A stretch of DNA of 36,063 bases from Aalborg-AAW-1 sp964458335 (GTDB lineage: Bacteria > Patescibacteriota > Gracilibacteria > Absconditabacterales > Absconditicoccaceae), in the NCBI GenBank assembly GCA_964458335.1, contig CAYWIJ010000011.1, forward strand, positions 1 to 36,063. The letters are read 5' to 3'. Within the stretch, counting starts at the first letter, position 1. Every line of letters begins with the position of its first letter. This document shows positions 27,029-36,063 of this stretch, piece after piece. The translations under genes and the position numbers were made by a program. Under the pieces are notes generated by a model. The model searched no databases. It was not told the origin of the DNA and was given only the letters and a program-made list of their open reading frames with translations.

Positions 27029-30000
27029 AATTTTCATAGAGCGTATAAGTGATCATCCCTGTATAAGTATCTATAGCTTGATAAGCAGGGAGAATTATTC
27101 TCATTTGAATCTTTCCTCCATATGTTCCTCTAATTCATCAAGGACCTATTATTCACCCATCTCATATTTCTCTCAAATCTCTTTTGATAAAGGTTACAGG
27201 AGTATCAGCAGGAATATAATCAGATAAAGCATCATCGAATACTACTATAGGATTCTCATAACCAGCAAGAGTTTGGACACTTTTGTAGGATTTAATGCTG
27301 ATCGCACTAGATGATGAAATAATATGATCTCATATTCCTACAAGATCTGATATGGAGAGAGTGGTATAGTATCCATTCCCAGATCAACGCTGGTCATCTA
27401 CTATAAAGGAATCAGATGTTAGAACAATAGTCTGTGATGTATTCTGTATTGTATAAGATCAAAAGTCAAAGTAATAAGGTCACTCAATACAGATATCTCC
27501 TTCCCACAACCCAAAGGTGATATAGGTATTATCTTCAAGATTATTCGTAAAGATTCGCTGATTATCATCATTTACTATACCAGGAATGATTGTCGTCCCT
27601 CCATTAGTAAAATCTCCATCATCATCAATCATCAGTGCAGGTTGTTGATAAGGATCCAGAGGAAGTCAGCCAGGAGGGTAAGTGATGGTTACTTCTCCAA
27701 CATCACCATGTTTTTCTTGGATGTATCGTGTACGCTCAGTTCTTGAACTTATACCTCATGGTAGATTATCCGTATATCAGAGATCGTCGCTAGCATCATT
27801 ATGAGACCAAGTCAGACTGGTCATATTGGGAAGTGTATCATTAGCTTGTATGATAATATCATTGCTATCATTGATAGATTGTGATCTTGTCTGAAGGAGT
27901 CCCATCCCATTGTCTCTGACAATACCAGCAATATCAAGATTGTATATTCAGGCATCGACTACAGACCATGATAGAGTATTATTGCTGAGAACATAGTTAT
28001 GAGCATGGTGGAAGTGGTGAGTAGATTGATCTAAGGTTATGCCATATTTTATTGCAAGATAGGATTCTATTTTGTTGGTTGTATCTTCATCTAGATCGGT
28101 TGTATATGCCATAAGTTCTGCTATTCCATCATCGCCGTACATTCCTCTATTATACATATCACTGATAGTATAATAATCAGTAATAGGATCTTCCGATACA
28201 CTTTTTACAATATGATATTGTTGCATAGCTACATTGGTTTCTTGTCCATTGACAGAGAGTGACCCATTGTATGATCGATCATTGCTATCTGGTCACTCTG
28301 TATAGGTAAGATCTGAATCACCATCGAATGTTGAACTGGAACGGATGGCAATGTCATTATTATCTGTTCCAAAGAGATATTGAGATCCAGCCTCAGCAAG
28401 ATTACGTACAGCGAAGACGGTTTTGTAGTCACTACTGAGACTACTAGTTAGAAATTGTGTATCTTCTTGAAAATTGATTACAGGATGACCATTGACGATA
28501 TTTTCTTTGTAGAATGGCTGTGTATCTGTATCTGATTGAGAAGCATCATTATGGTATGAACTCTTATCTTGCCATAATGAGATAGGGCATCCATCGGTAT
28601 TGCAGTTTGTTCCTGCATCAGCTTTGAGCCAGAGAGAGCGATTATTAACTGTAGTGTTGAGTCCTATCCATGCAAGATAGGCATTATTCGTATTATCGTT
28701 GATGCTGGTAAAATCTCCTCCAATGATGAGATTACCATAAAAATCTATAGTGATAGCATATATATAAGGAATCTCCTCTACTAGTAGTCATCATCAACCA
28801 ATTAAGAAATTTCTAACAAGTCTCTGTATATTCATATCAAAATCTGGATCTATATCACCTGATGTAAAAAGTTTTGCTAATGAAGTACGGGGATAACCTC
28901 ATACATTACTGAATGATCATCCTATGATGATATCACCATTGCTTAATAGATAGATATTTTGTACAAGACCGTCTACCTCAGTATTAAAGTCCTCATCAAG
29001 AGAACCATCAGGAAGGAGTCTTGCAATATTATTACGCCCTTCCCCCCTTACACTAGAAAACTCACCTCAGATGAGGATCATACCATCATCTTGAATAGTG
29101 ATGGTGGTGATATAAGGATCTTGTCGTATAATTATTCAGCCCCCTATTCATCAACCTATACTTTTAAATAATCCTTCTAAGGCGGTATCTTCAAAATCTT
29201 CATCTAAAGTACCATCAGGAAGAACTTTTGCAATACCAGTACGAGACTCTCCTCAGACAGTAGAAAACTCACCTCAGATGAAAATCTCTCCACTATTTTG
29301 GATAGCAATAGTATTAACTATATTATTTACATTAGCATCAAAATCATAATCCAGAGAACCATCTTCTTCTCGTAGCCTTGCAAAATAAGGGCGAGATTCA
29401 TATCAGATAGAAGAGAAAGCTCATCAGATCAATATTCTTCCATTATGTTGTACAGCAATGGTAAGAATAGATGCGTCAGGATTAGTACTAAAAGAAGTAT
29501 CGAGAGAACCATCAGGGAGGAGTCTTGCAATATAATTATGCTCTTCACCTCATATACTGGTGAAGTCACCTCCTATAAGGATCTTTCCATCAGATTGGAG
29601 TGCAATAGTATATACAAATCCCTCAATTTCTCATACATTAAAGTCCTCATCAAGAGAACCATCAGGAAGGAGTCTTGCTATCATATAACGCTCTTTCCCT
29701 CCTACATTATAAAACTCACCTCAGATGAGGATTTTCCCATCAGATTGAAGTACAGAAGTATAGATAGGACCATTAATATTAAAATTAAGAGAAGAGTTAT
29801 CAAGAGATCCATCAATATTGAGTTTGGCAATATTATTATGTTCTACTCCTTCAACAGAAGTAAATTTCCCTCAGATGAGAATTTTCCCATCAGGTTGAAT
29901 AGCTATGGTGGTAATATACGGTATAAAAAATGATCTTCCTCATCATCTTTCAACTATAACTCCCTGTAAAGATGGAATAGTGAAAGAGGTATCGAGAGAA

Positions 30001-31978
30001 CCATCTTCTTCTAATCTTGCGATATTATTACGCTCTTCCCCTCNNNNNNNNNNNNNNNNNNNNNNNNNNNNNNNNNNNNNNNNNNNNNNNNNNNNNNNNN
30101 NNNNNNNNNNNNNNNNNNNNNNNNNNNNNNNNNNNNNNNNNNNATGAGGATTTTCCCATCATCTTGAATAGCAATAGTGTGTACAATTCCATCGGCATTA
30201 GCATCAAAAGAAGTATCGAGAGAACCATCTTCTTCTAATCTTGCGATATTATTACGCTCTTCCCCTCCTACATTAGAAAATTCACCTCATATAAGGATTT
30301 TCCCATTAGATTGTTGTACTAAGCTGTTGATAACTCCATTTGCTGATGATAATCATGGTGGTACATATCAAAAAGCAAAACTTGATGCACCACAGGTATA
30401 AAATACTATTTCTCCATTGTGGACTTGGGTTGTATGGAGCTGATCTTCTTCACGCAATGATCCATCAGGAAGACAAAGAGCATGAGGATTATTAGTCAGA
30501 CCTTGTTGACTCCATGATTGTCATTCGTGCTGAACGAGAAGTTGTACAGTGCTACCATCTTCATAATCAGAAATTTGAATACGCAATTCGATCGGTTGTG
30601 AAAAGATAAGATGTTGCCCATCTACTCAAAATTTGAAAATAGTATCATAGAGACCACTACCATTGGCAATATCGATATTTGCATCAGGAAGTTCTTGTAT
30701 ACCAAAGACTAAAGGATTAAATTTTTCGCCATTAGCTGTCTTGATAGTGAGACCTGTAGGGATGATTGCTGATAATGTTCCATCAGGAGTTTCATAACGA
30801 AATCAGGTATGAAAAACTACTTCGTCTTGTATACTATCGCCACTACGCGGAGCACTGATAAGTCATTGTAGAAAATGAGGCAAAAACTCTGCTGGAGAAT
30901 GAACAGTAATTAACTGATTGTCTTGAGTTGTAGTCAGGATTTGATCTTTTGATCATGATATATCGGTCAAAGTATATGAATTTGCAATACGGAGATCTTC
31001 TTGATCAAAGATATGTTGTTCTAGATAGATATGCAAAAGAAGAGGTTCTGATGAAGGAATACGTACGGTATCGAGTACATATCGATTGTCATCTTGTCCA
31101 AGTACGACAGTAAATCTATGTGATTGGCGGATAGAAAATCCCTCACTTTTGTCATCTTGTGCTTTAGGTTTGAGTGTGACTATATCAAAGACAGTTGCTC
31201 AAGATTGGAAGTACATAGTACTGAGATGATCAATAAATTCTTGTCCATCATTCTTTACATTAGTAAATGAGTCTTGTGGAGATGAAGACAATGATTGTTC
31301 CCAAATATCAACAGCATTTCATCTTGATATGGTATATTCTGATCATGAGAATTGTTCAAGAAGTTGTTTGATATTCAGATAGGTAACGTAAGAGCAGTAG
31401 GTCATATCGCTATGTTCATCGAATACATAATATGATGACAGTGAAGATGGATCAAAACGCCCAAATTCATCAATGAGTGGTATTTTCTTAGGATCAGTGA
31501 TGACGAGTGATGGTTGTGTGTGTTCAGAATTATTGAGATTGTTATGTTCATCTTGTTCATAAAAAGTGATCGTATCATCTTGAGTGATCATAGTATAATC
31601 ACCAGATGTAGATATACTTATATGTTCAGAATCGTCAGAAAGTTCAGAATTATCTAGAGTGATATCATCATCTTGCTCGTAAAAGGTAACGGTATCGTCT
31701 TCAGTGACAGTAGTATACTCATCGGATGATGGAGTTTCTGTAGTTGTAATAGATTCAGTTGATTCATCTTGTTCATAAAAAGTGACAGTATCATGATCAG
31801 ATACACTGATATAGTTATCGGATGGAGTTTCTGTTGTGGGAGTGGTTATGGATTCAGTGATAGAAGTGTCATCATCAGCATAGGAGATAGTTGTTAGGAT
31901 ACTGATACATGCAAAAAACAGGATAATACTTATCCTTAGAAGTGATACTGTTCTGTGTAAAGTATGAAGAACTGGCAT
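27027..31978 (-). CDS. Giant secreted surface protein: repeat stalk, delta-60 beta-propeller, LamG-like region, WxL-like C-terminus
   Basis: About 1650 residues, interrupted by 100 N at 30044-30143. ATG 31978 with a signal peptide (LLRISIILFFACISILTTIS, cleavage after YA near residue 34). Next come an acidic Ser/Thr linker with three DTVTFYEQD-type repeats and a region of about 430 residues with no known motif. At least ten delta-60/DUF5122 units follow (consensus IAxQxDGKILIGGEFSxVGG, then IARLLPDGSLDxxF), making a beta-propeller. After it comes a LamG/concanavalin-like stretch (SLWLKADAG, ISLWQDKSSYHNDASQ, NGHPVINFQED). The C-terminus has GYYTTLSISDLVG and ILPAYQAIDTYTGMITYTLY, like the 200-aa neighbour and similar in pattern to WxL domains. 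Many TGA glycines. Probably an adhesin on the cell surface (inference). Confidence 0.85.
28660..30345 (-). repeat. Delta-60 (DUF5122-type) protein repeats, at least 10 units
   Basis: Units of about 48 residues, each with a (T/A)IAxQxDGKILIGG strand and an ARLLPDGSLDxxF turn. At three places an extra Gly-rich loop precedes the next unit (ERGGGRSFFIPY, GGGIGGGIIIRQDPY, IGGGGLLVEEIPY). Near-identical DNA of the units explains the 100-N gap within the array; the true number of units is unknown. Confidence 0.88.
30044..30143. other. Assembly gap (100 N) in the propeller repeat array
   Basis: Flanked on both sides by almost identical repeat DNA (GEERNNIARLEEDGSLDTSF occurs on either side), so the repeat was probably collapsed or left unresolved by the assembler. 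The frame changes by one across it. Confidence 0.95.
31545..31825 (-). repeat. Three imperfect repeats near the N-terminus of the giant surface protein
   Basis: The unit reads Y(I/T)x(V/I)(S/T)xxDT(V/I)TFYEQD with acidic Ser/Thr linkers: SVSDHDTVTFYEQDE, TVTEDDTVTFYEQDD and MITQDDTITFYEQDE, spaced about 40-50 residues. Confidence 0.85.
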
Positions 31979-32014
31979 AGATACAAGAAATTAGTGCAAA
32001 ATTATTGCATCATA

Positions 32015-32042
32015 AGTATATTCATAATGCTGTTTTTGGCAA
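32015..32042 (-). promoter_or_regulatory. Possible promoter of the giant surface-protein gene
   Basis: TTGCCA (32037-32042), 16-bp spacer, TATACT (32015-32020), about 37 bp before ATG 31978. Confidence 0.5.
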
Positions 32043-32107
32043 AAATAAGAGTCTCCTACTCAAAATAGTATTGTTTTTTTGAAAAATTGTGATAAATTGC
32101 AAATTCT

Positions 32108-32136
32108 AAAAAAACCTCCATGAAGAAGGTTTTTTT
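32108..32136. terminator. Terminator between the two WxL-like genes
   Basis: AAAAAAACCT and AGGTTTTTTT form a perfect 10-bp stem around CCATGAAGA. It lies 20 bp past the stop of the 200-aa secreted protein gene. Confidence 0.9.
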
Positions 32137-32156
32137 GTGTTTAAGTCAGAGAGGTT

Positions 32157-32759
32157 TTAGTTTGTATAAAGTGTATAAAGTAAAGTACCCGTATAACTAC
32201 CTACTGCTTGATATGCAGGGATAACGAGTTGTAATGATGGTGTAGTACCATATTTACCAACAAGTCAGTAATTGGTAGCATTTGTTCTTTTAATGAGAGT
32301 GATAGGATTGTTAAGTGATTGATATCCTCAAGCTACAGCACTATCAACTACTACATTAACATTAGAAGATCAAGCTATAGTAGTGATACCTTCATTTGCT
32401 CTTATAGATACACTTGTTGATGGAATGGTGGATGACCCTGATCCTGCTAGACTTCCACTCATTTGTACAGTAGTGTAATATCCAGCATTATCTCCTTTAA
32501 GATCTTCTACCCAAAATGGTGATGCAAATGATCCACTCACTGTTTGACTTGATGATGAAACAGTAAAGTTACCAAATGAGAAATTACCATCATTTCCAAT
32601 ACATACATCACCAGAGGTAATGGTTACAGATACACTAGTGTTTGTGCTACATGTCGTACCACCACCAATACAGCCAGTACCAGCTGATACAAAACTTACA
32701 CCAAGTGCTATCACCCCTGTCAGAGCAAGTCAGGCAAGAATTTTTTTGTTTTTAATCAT
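32157..32759 (-). CDS. Small secreted protein with WxL-like domain
   Basis: 200 residues from ATG 32759. Signal peptide MIKNKKILAGLALTGVIAL then GVSFVSA, cleaved near residue 26. The mature part is Ser/Thr/Gly-rich: SPFWVEDLKGDNAGYYTTV, then NNPITLIKRTNATNYGLVG, ending LQLVIPAYQAVGSYTGTLLY plus TLYTN. The same order occurs at the C-terminus of the giant protein (GYYTTLSISD, VTFIKRDLREIG, ILPAYQAIDTYTGMITYTLY), so both carry one homologous beta-domain. The (D.xG..aG) and final (vp.....YtgtltwtL) patterns are those of WxL domains of Gram-positive bacteria, with Tyr for the Trp (resemblance, unproven). Four TGA glycines. Own promoter and terminator. Confidence 0.82.
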
Positions 32760-32804
32760 TTGTTTAAGAATAATATATAAAATATTTTCCATTTTTCTAT
32801 CTAT

Positions 32805-32832
32805 ATAATATTCTTTTTTTATATTTTGTCAA
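32805..32832 (-). promoter_or_regulatory. Promoter of the small WxL-like gene
   Basis: Consensus TTGACA (32827-32832), 16-bp A-rich spacer, TATTAT (32805-32810), about 45 bp before ATG 32759. It looks strong, consistent with an abundant surface protein. Confidence 0.65.
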
Positions 32833-32855
32833 ATATTTTCGTACTTTTTTATGGT

Positions 32856-34112
32856 TTAGTCCATTTTTGGCTTTGGAAGCAATGTTTTGATGTGATACAA
32901 TGAGTGGAAATAAGGTCAGAGAGACGAAAATATTACAAAAAAGATGATAATAATATAACTTATGATAGTAATATCTAGTCCAATAGGATGTAATCATTGA
33001 TAGGATTGAATGAGTGCTTCATATTCCTTACTATCAGGAGCACTACTATGATTGGTATGGTTTTCATCATCTTGTCATGGTAACATGATACATTGTCCGT
33101 ACATTTGACAGAGTTTTTGAATAGTATTGTAGTATGTAGTGAAGAGTTGATCTTTGATAGTAGTATCGCTAGTGATAGTATTATTTGTTTCTGATGGTCA
33201 TAACCAAATATAATCTCAAGAAGCTTGGCTAGATCATGAGTGAGAGTGTTCTGGTTCTTCAGTAGTTGTTGATAAAGGATTATCTTCATATTCTGGGACA
33301 TACCATTTCTGTGAGTCAGAACTTATTTCTGATACTGAATTATTGATGAGAGTATATCATCCTCATCCATGATGAATCGTACTTGATACTTGATTATGAA
33401 AAAAATGGATCATACTTGAACTTTTGTTACCCAGTATATCGCTTACTTCGATATACCAAAATATTGTCCCATGAGGAATATCATCTTTTCATAGGGATAA
33501 GAATGGATGTGTTGTATGAATGATTACATCAGAAGAAAAATCAGGCGTGAGTGAGAGATGAATATTATATTCACTGAATCCAATTCCACTATCAGTACTA
33601 CTTCATCGATTAAAATTTATAGTATCACCAGTAATGAGAGTATTATTTATAGGTCAGAATATCATAGGTAATGTGGGAGGTGTATGATCAAAAACAACTG
33701 ACAAGATATCTGTAAATAATGGTTCTCCATCAAAACTATGAAAAAGAGCTTTAAAATGATAGAGACCATCACCTGTGAGATGAAGTATATAATAATCATT
33801 ATATGCATTAGCATGACTCCCACTCAATACTGTTGTATTGTTTTCGTCAAGAATCTGTATATATCCACCAGTACTTGCGTTGACTTGTATTTCAGGAGCT
33901 GTTTTTGTCCAGAGTATGTTATCTTGTAGGACAAACATATTGTTATCTGACCAAGTGAGAGATCCACTATACGTATTTACGAGATTGATACTTATAGAGA
34001 GCGTGTTGTATTCAGTTGTTTGAAGATATCCCGTACTTGCAAAAAGAAGTCAACATAAAATGATGATGACTCCATAGGTGATATAATGTACAAGATAGAG
34101 ATAATGTTTCAT
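32856..34112 (-). CDS. Membrane-anchored extracytoplasmic protein with Ig/FN3-like region
   Basis: 418 residues from ATG 34112. An N-terminal hydrophobic segment (TYGVIIILCGLLFASTGYL) acts as signal or anchor and a second TM lies near the C-terminus (ITIISYIIIIFFVIFSSL), followed by a short basic tail. Between them are beta-rich stretches: YIQILDENNTTVLSGSHANA, GLYHFKALFHSFDGEP, DHTPPTLPMIFGPINNTLIT and GTIFWYIEVSDILGNKS; the latter two are typical of bacterial FN3/Ig-like surface modules. A Ser/His-rich linker and one QKLCQMYGQCIM cysteine pair precede the C-terminal TM. It lies between the small WxL-like gene and the WxLIP-like gene on the same strand. Confidence 0.78.
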
Positions 34113-34252
34113 TGGGCATGAATTATTAGTGATTAGGTGCTAGTTATTAGGGAATTGTCTGTAAGTGTTGTTTTAGCTGTAAATTTCAAGCTGTCTGTAA
34201 GCTTTAAGTTTTTTTTTGACTTATCGCTTATTACTTATAGCTTTTTTGATAA

Positions 34253-35290
34253 TTACTTCTTCTTTTTTATTATCTTCTTTCTATAAGAGAAAAGACCATA
34301 AAGGAGAGCAAAGAGCAGAAACCAAGGGCTAAAGAAGTGATCAGTCATATCAGTAAGTACAAAGGTTTCTTGTGGTGCCGTCTCTGCATACGATCACAAA
34401 TAAATTGCCTCATAGCGTACCGATCCTTGTACAGTAGTAGGACCTCATAATAACCAAGTCGTATACCATGGCAAAACCGTTTCAAATGATCTTGTCTGTT
34501 TTGGTACAAAGATTTGGTCAGTGGTATTCTTTTCTCCTTTGAGAATGTACCAGTCATTCCATGTGAGATTCACATGACCTGTGACGGCTATATTTCCCGT
34601 ATTGGTAATATCCCATCTTGCTTTGTAGGTCCAGAAATCTTTCTTGAAAAAGTCTGATCGTTTGTCTGACATACGATAGATGGAGAAATTTGGATTATGA
34701 GTGAGATTGTCATAAAATTCACTTTCAATAGGATTTGAGATAAGAGCGATAGTAAAATCTCCTTCTACAAATACATCAATAAATGATCCTACTCTTGAAA
34801 ATACATTGAACATACCCTCATTACTCATAGCATTGTTGAGAGAATGAAAGGTGAGACAGCCATAACTTGTTCCTGCAAATCCTCCTGTATAGAGAAGATC
34901 AACAAAGACTCTTTGTGCACTATTGGGTTTTATGGTGACATGTTCTGGATAATTACTTACGTATTGTCAGAAATTTGTTTTTTCAGTCTCTGGAAGGCAA
35001 GCTTTGTTTTGTGATTCATCATTGGTTACTGTTCCATCGACAAAATTGATACCAATATCTGCAGTTTTGTTGCTCGTATTGATAAAATCGATACAAATTA
35101 CCTCTTTTTCATCAATTTTTGCATCAAGAAAGAGTGATTTTACATCAGACTTTTCAGGATCATTACAGTAGCGAGCTTTGATTTCTTTGATATCGGTAGT
35201 TTCTGTTGGAAGAGAAGACTGGGCAAAGACAGATGAACTGATAAATAGTCCAGTAAATAGCACAGCAGTAAATAATCTAAAATGTTTCAT
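34253..35290 (-). CDS. Secreted, C-terminally membrane-anchored protein resembling WxL-interacting proteins
   Basis: 345 residues from ATG 35290 (a TTG three codons upstream is less likely). Signal peptide MKHFRLFTAVLFTGLFISSS, ending VFA. Domain 1 has CIDFINTSNKTADIGINFVD and VTIKPNSAQRVFVDLLYTGG then FAGTSYGCLTFHS; domain 2 has ARWDITNTGNIAVTGHVNLT and FVPKQTRSFETVLPW. A C-terminal TM (SPWFLLFALLYGLFS) and a Lys-rich tail (YRKKIIKKKK) follow. Two beta-domains plus a C-terminal anchor is the layout of WxL-interacting proteins (DUF916/DUF3324) in Gram-positive bacteria. Sequence identity is low, so this is analogy backed by the two WxL-like genes next door. Confidence 0.72.
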
Positions 35291-35327
35291 GCGTAGCAAG
35301 ATATGATAGATGATAAAATACTGTTTT

Positions 35328-35355
35328 ATAATAGTGAAAATACAACAATATACAA
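35328..35355 (-). promoter_or_regulatory. Possible promoter of the WxLIP-like gene
   Basis: TTGTAT (35350-35355), 16-bp spacer, TATTAT (35328-35333), about 38 bp before ATG 35290. Confidence 0.45.
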
Positions 35356-35489
35356 TTATTCTGACTTAAATGGTTGTTGAGTGTATTGTGTTTTGTATGA
35401 GTTGTGATATAATCAGTTGAGAGGTAACAAGAAGTAGCAAAAGTCACAAGTAAGAATAAATAATGAAGAATTTTTTAGCGAAAGAAGTA

Positions 35490-35518
35490 TTGACATTGTA
35501 TTATTATTTGTGTATAAG
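35490..35518 (+). promoter_or_regulatory. Promoter of the 78-aa membrane protein gene
   Basis: Consensus TTGACA (35490-35495), 17-bp spacer ending in TG (extended -10), TATAAG (35513-35518), about 30 bp before ATG 35548. Confidence 0.7.
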
Positions 35519-35547
35519 AATATACGAATATTAAAAATATCATCAAA

Positions 35548-35784
35548 ATGAAAAAAATCAACAATTTAAAAAGGCTTTTGAGACTATTAGTATTCCTAAT
35601 CTATATTGGGATATTATGGTTAGTCTGGCGTGATACATTCTCTTTAGAAGGGATAAGTATTACGAAAAAAATAAGTTGGAGTTCGCTCTTGTTCTGGAAA
35701 TTTTATATCGGAACAAGTATTCCAACTGTTATGATATGGAGTATTTATATACTCATATCATCAATAAAAAATAAGATACCATAG
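35548..35784 (+). CDS. Small membrane protein, 78 aa
   Basis: Two hydrophobic segments, LLRLLVFLIYIGILWLVW and FYIGTSIPTVMIWSIYILIS, after a basic N-terminus (MKKINNLKR). No family is recognised. Its stop codon lies inside the upstream arm of its own terminator. No TGA. Its promoter is one of the strongest in the window, so it is likely to be expressed. Confidence 0.7.
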   Translation: MKKINNLKRLLRLLVFLIYIGILWLVWRDTFSLEGISITKKISWSSLLFWKFYIGTSIPTVMIWSIYILISSIKNKIP

Positions 35785-35803
35785 TTATGCTATGGTATTT
35801 TTT
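35776..35803 (+). terminator. Terminator of the 78-aa gene, overlapping its stop codon
   Basis: ATACCATAG and CTATGGTAT form a perfect 9-bp stem around TTATG, followed by a run of T. Confidence 0.88.
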
Positions 35804-35804
35804 A

Positions 35805-35833
35805 TTGACATTCTTGTGTAATTTTATTATAAC
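35805..35833 (+). promoter_or_regulatory. Promoter of the partial gene at the window end
   Basis: TTGACA (35805-35810), 17-bp spacer, TATAAC (35828-35833), about 42 bp before ATG 35876. It starts directly after the T-run of the preceding terminator. Confidence 0.65.
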
Positions 35834-35875
35834 ATATAAAATAAAAAATAAATATAAATCAGAAAAATAAAAATT

Positions 35876-36063
35876 ATGAAACAATTAGATTTTAAAAAAC
35901 CATTATGGAGCCTTGCTTTTAATGTACCTACTTATTTAATATTAAATTATTGTTTTGGATTAGAATGGTATATGCTTATTTTGGGGGTTATATTAATGTC
36001 ATTATTTATTAATGGGGCAGAACTATATTATCGCCTTGAACAATCTAAACTCCAACAAGAGTT
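35876..36063 (+). CDS. Membrane protein, partial (cut by the window end)
   Basis: 62 codons visible: MKQLDFKKPLWSLAFNVPTY, then hydrophobic LILNYCFGLEW and YMLILGVILMSLFINGAELY, then a helical charged start of a cytoplasmic part (RLEQSKLQQE). Too little is present to assign a family. No stop codon before base 36063. Confidence 0.6.
   Translation, partial: MKQLDFKKPLWSLAFNVPTYLILNYCFGLEWYMLILGVILMSLFINGAELYYRLEQSKLQQE

Noticed and set aside
28660..30345. CRISPR-like array because of repeated DNA
   Set aside because: Repeats are coding, about 145 bp apart, degenerate and in frame; they encode delta-60 protein units.
1..36063. Pseudogenes suggested by many TGA-broken frames
   Set aside because: TGA falls at conserved glycines across many genes, so the breaks come from the genetic code and not from decay.
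1..36063. tRNA, rRNA, transposase or phage genes
   Set aside because: I saw no cloverleaf, rRNA signature, transposase or phage structural motif; the inverted-repeat elements carry no gene of their own.

Overview
This window comes from a bacterium that reads UGA as glycine (genetic code 25), which points to the Absconditabacteria (SR1) / Gracilibacteria group of the Candidate Phyla Radiation. Read with the standard code, nearly every gene breaks at in-frame TGA. Read with TGA = Gly, the fragments join into complete proteins, and TGA falls on invariant glycines: Walker A loops, the radical-SAM GGEP motif, the ABC signature LSGG and the ClpC sensor region. Only TAA and TAG are used as stops. 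The DNA is AT-rich, almost no gene has a Shine-Dalgarno sequence, and promoters look like ordinary sigma-70 boxes. Three runs of N (10, 10 and 100 bases) break clpC, an ABC exporter gene and a giant surface-protein gene. The reading frame shifts across each run, so the gap lengths are not real.

Layout. (1) 1-4851, minus strand: recG (its first 99 bp lie inverted at the window edge), dinD, a hypothetical gene, an S51 peptidase and a CYTH-domain protein. (2) 5022-7153, plus strand: a very AT-rich cassette in which about 80 % of glycines are TGA, encoding a Gre-like factor, a MoaA-like radical SAM protein and a thymidylate-kinase-like protein. (3) 7179-16517, mainly minus strand: gatB, a hypothetical gene (plus), a NAPE-PLD-like metallo-hydrolase, a membrane protein, pyruvate kinase, a membrane protein, nrdR and clpC. 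(4) 16674-26963, mainly plus strand: a DEAD-box RNA helicase behind a long leader, a HAD-like protein, a small membrane protein (minus), an RluA-type pseudouridine synthase, two half-size ABC exporters flanking a DNA polymerase III delta'-like gene, a PAP2 phosphatase and a flavin reductase-type oxidoreductase. (5) 27027-35290, minus strand: a four-gene cell-surface locus. (6) 35548-36063, plus strand: two small membrane-protein genes, the second cut by the window end.

Most notable points. The surface locus combines a giant secreted protein (delta-60/DUF5122 beta-propeller repeats, a LamG-like region and a WxL-like C-terminus), a small secreted protein with the same C-terminal domain, and two membrane-anchored partners. 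This resembles the WxL / WxL-interacting-protein loci of Gram-positive bacteria and could serve host or prey attachment. A family of about 90-98 bp inverted-repeat elements is inserted in frame inside recG (twice) and gatB (once), so housekeeping enzymes carry repeat-encoded peptides. The Gre / radical SAM / nucleotide-kinase cassette is a candidate for an undescribed nucleotide-modifying system. dinD and the S51 peptidase gene share an almost identical promoter.
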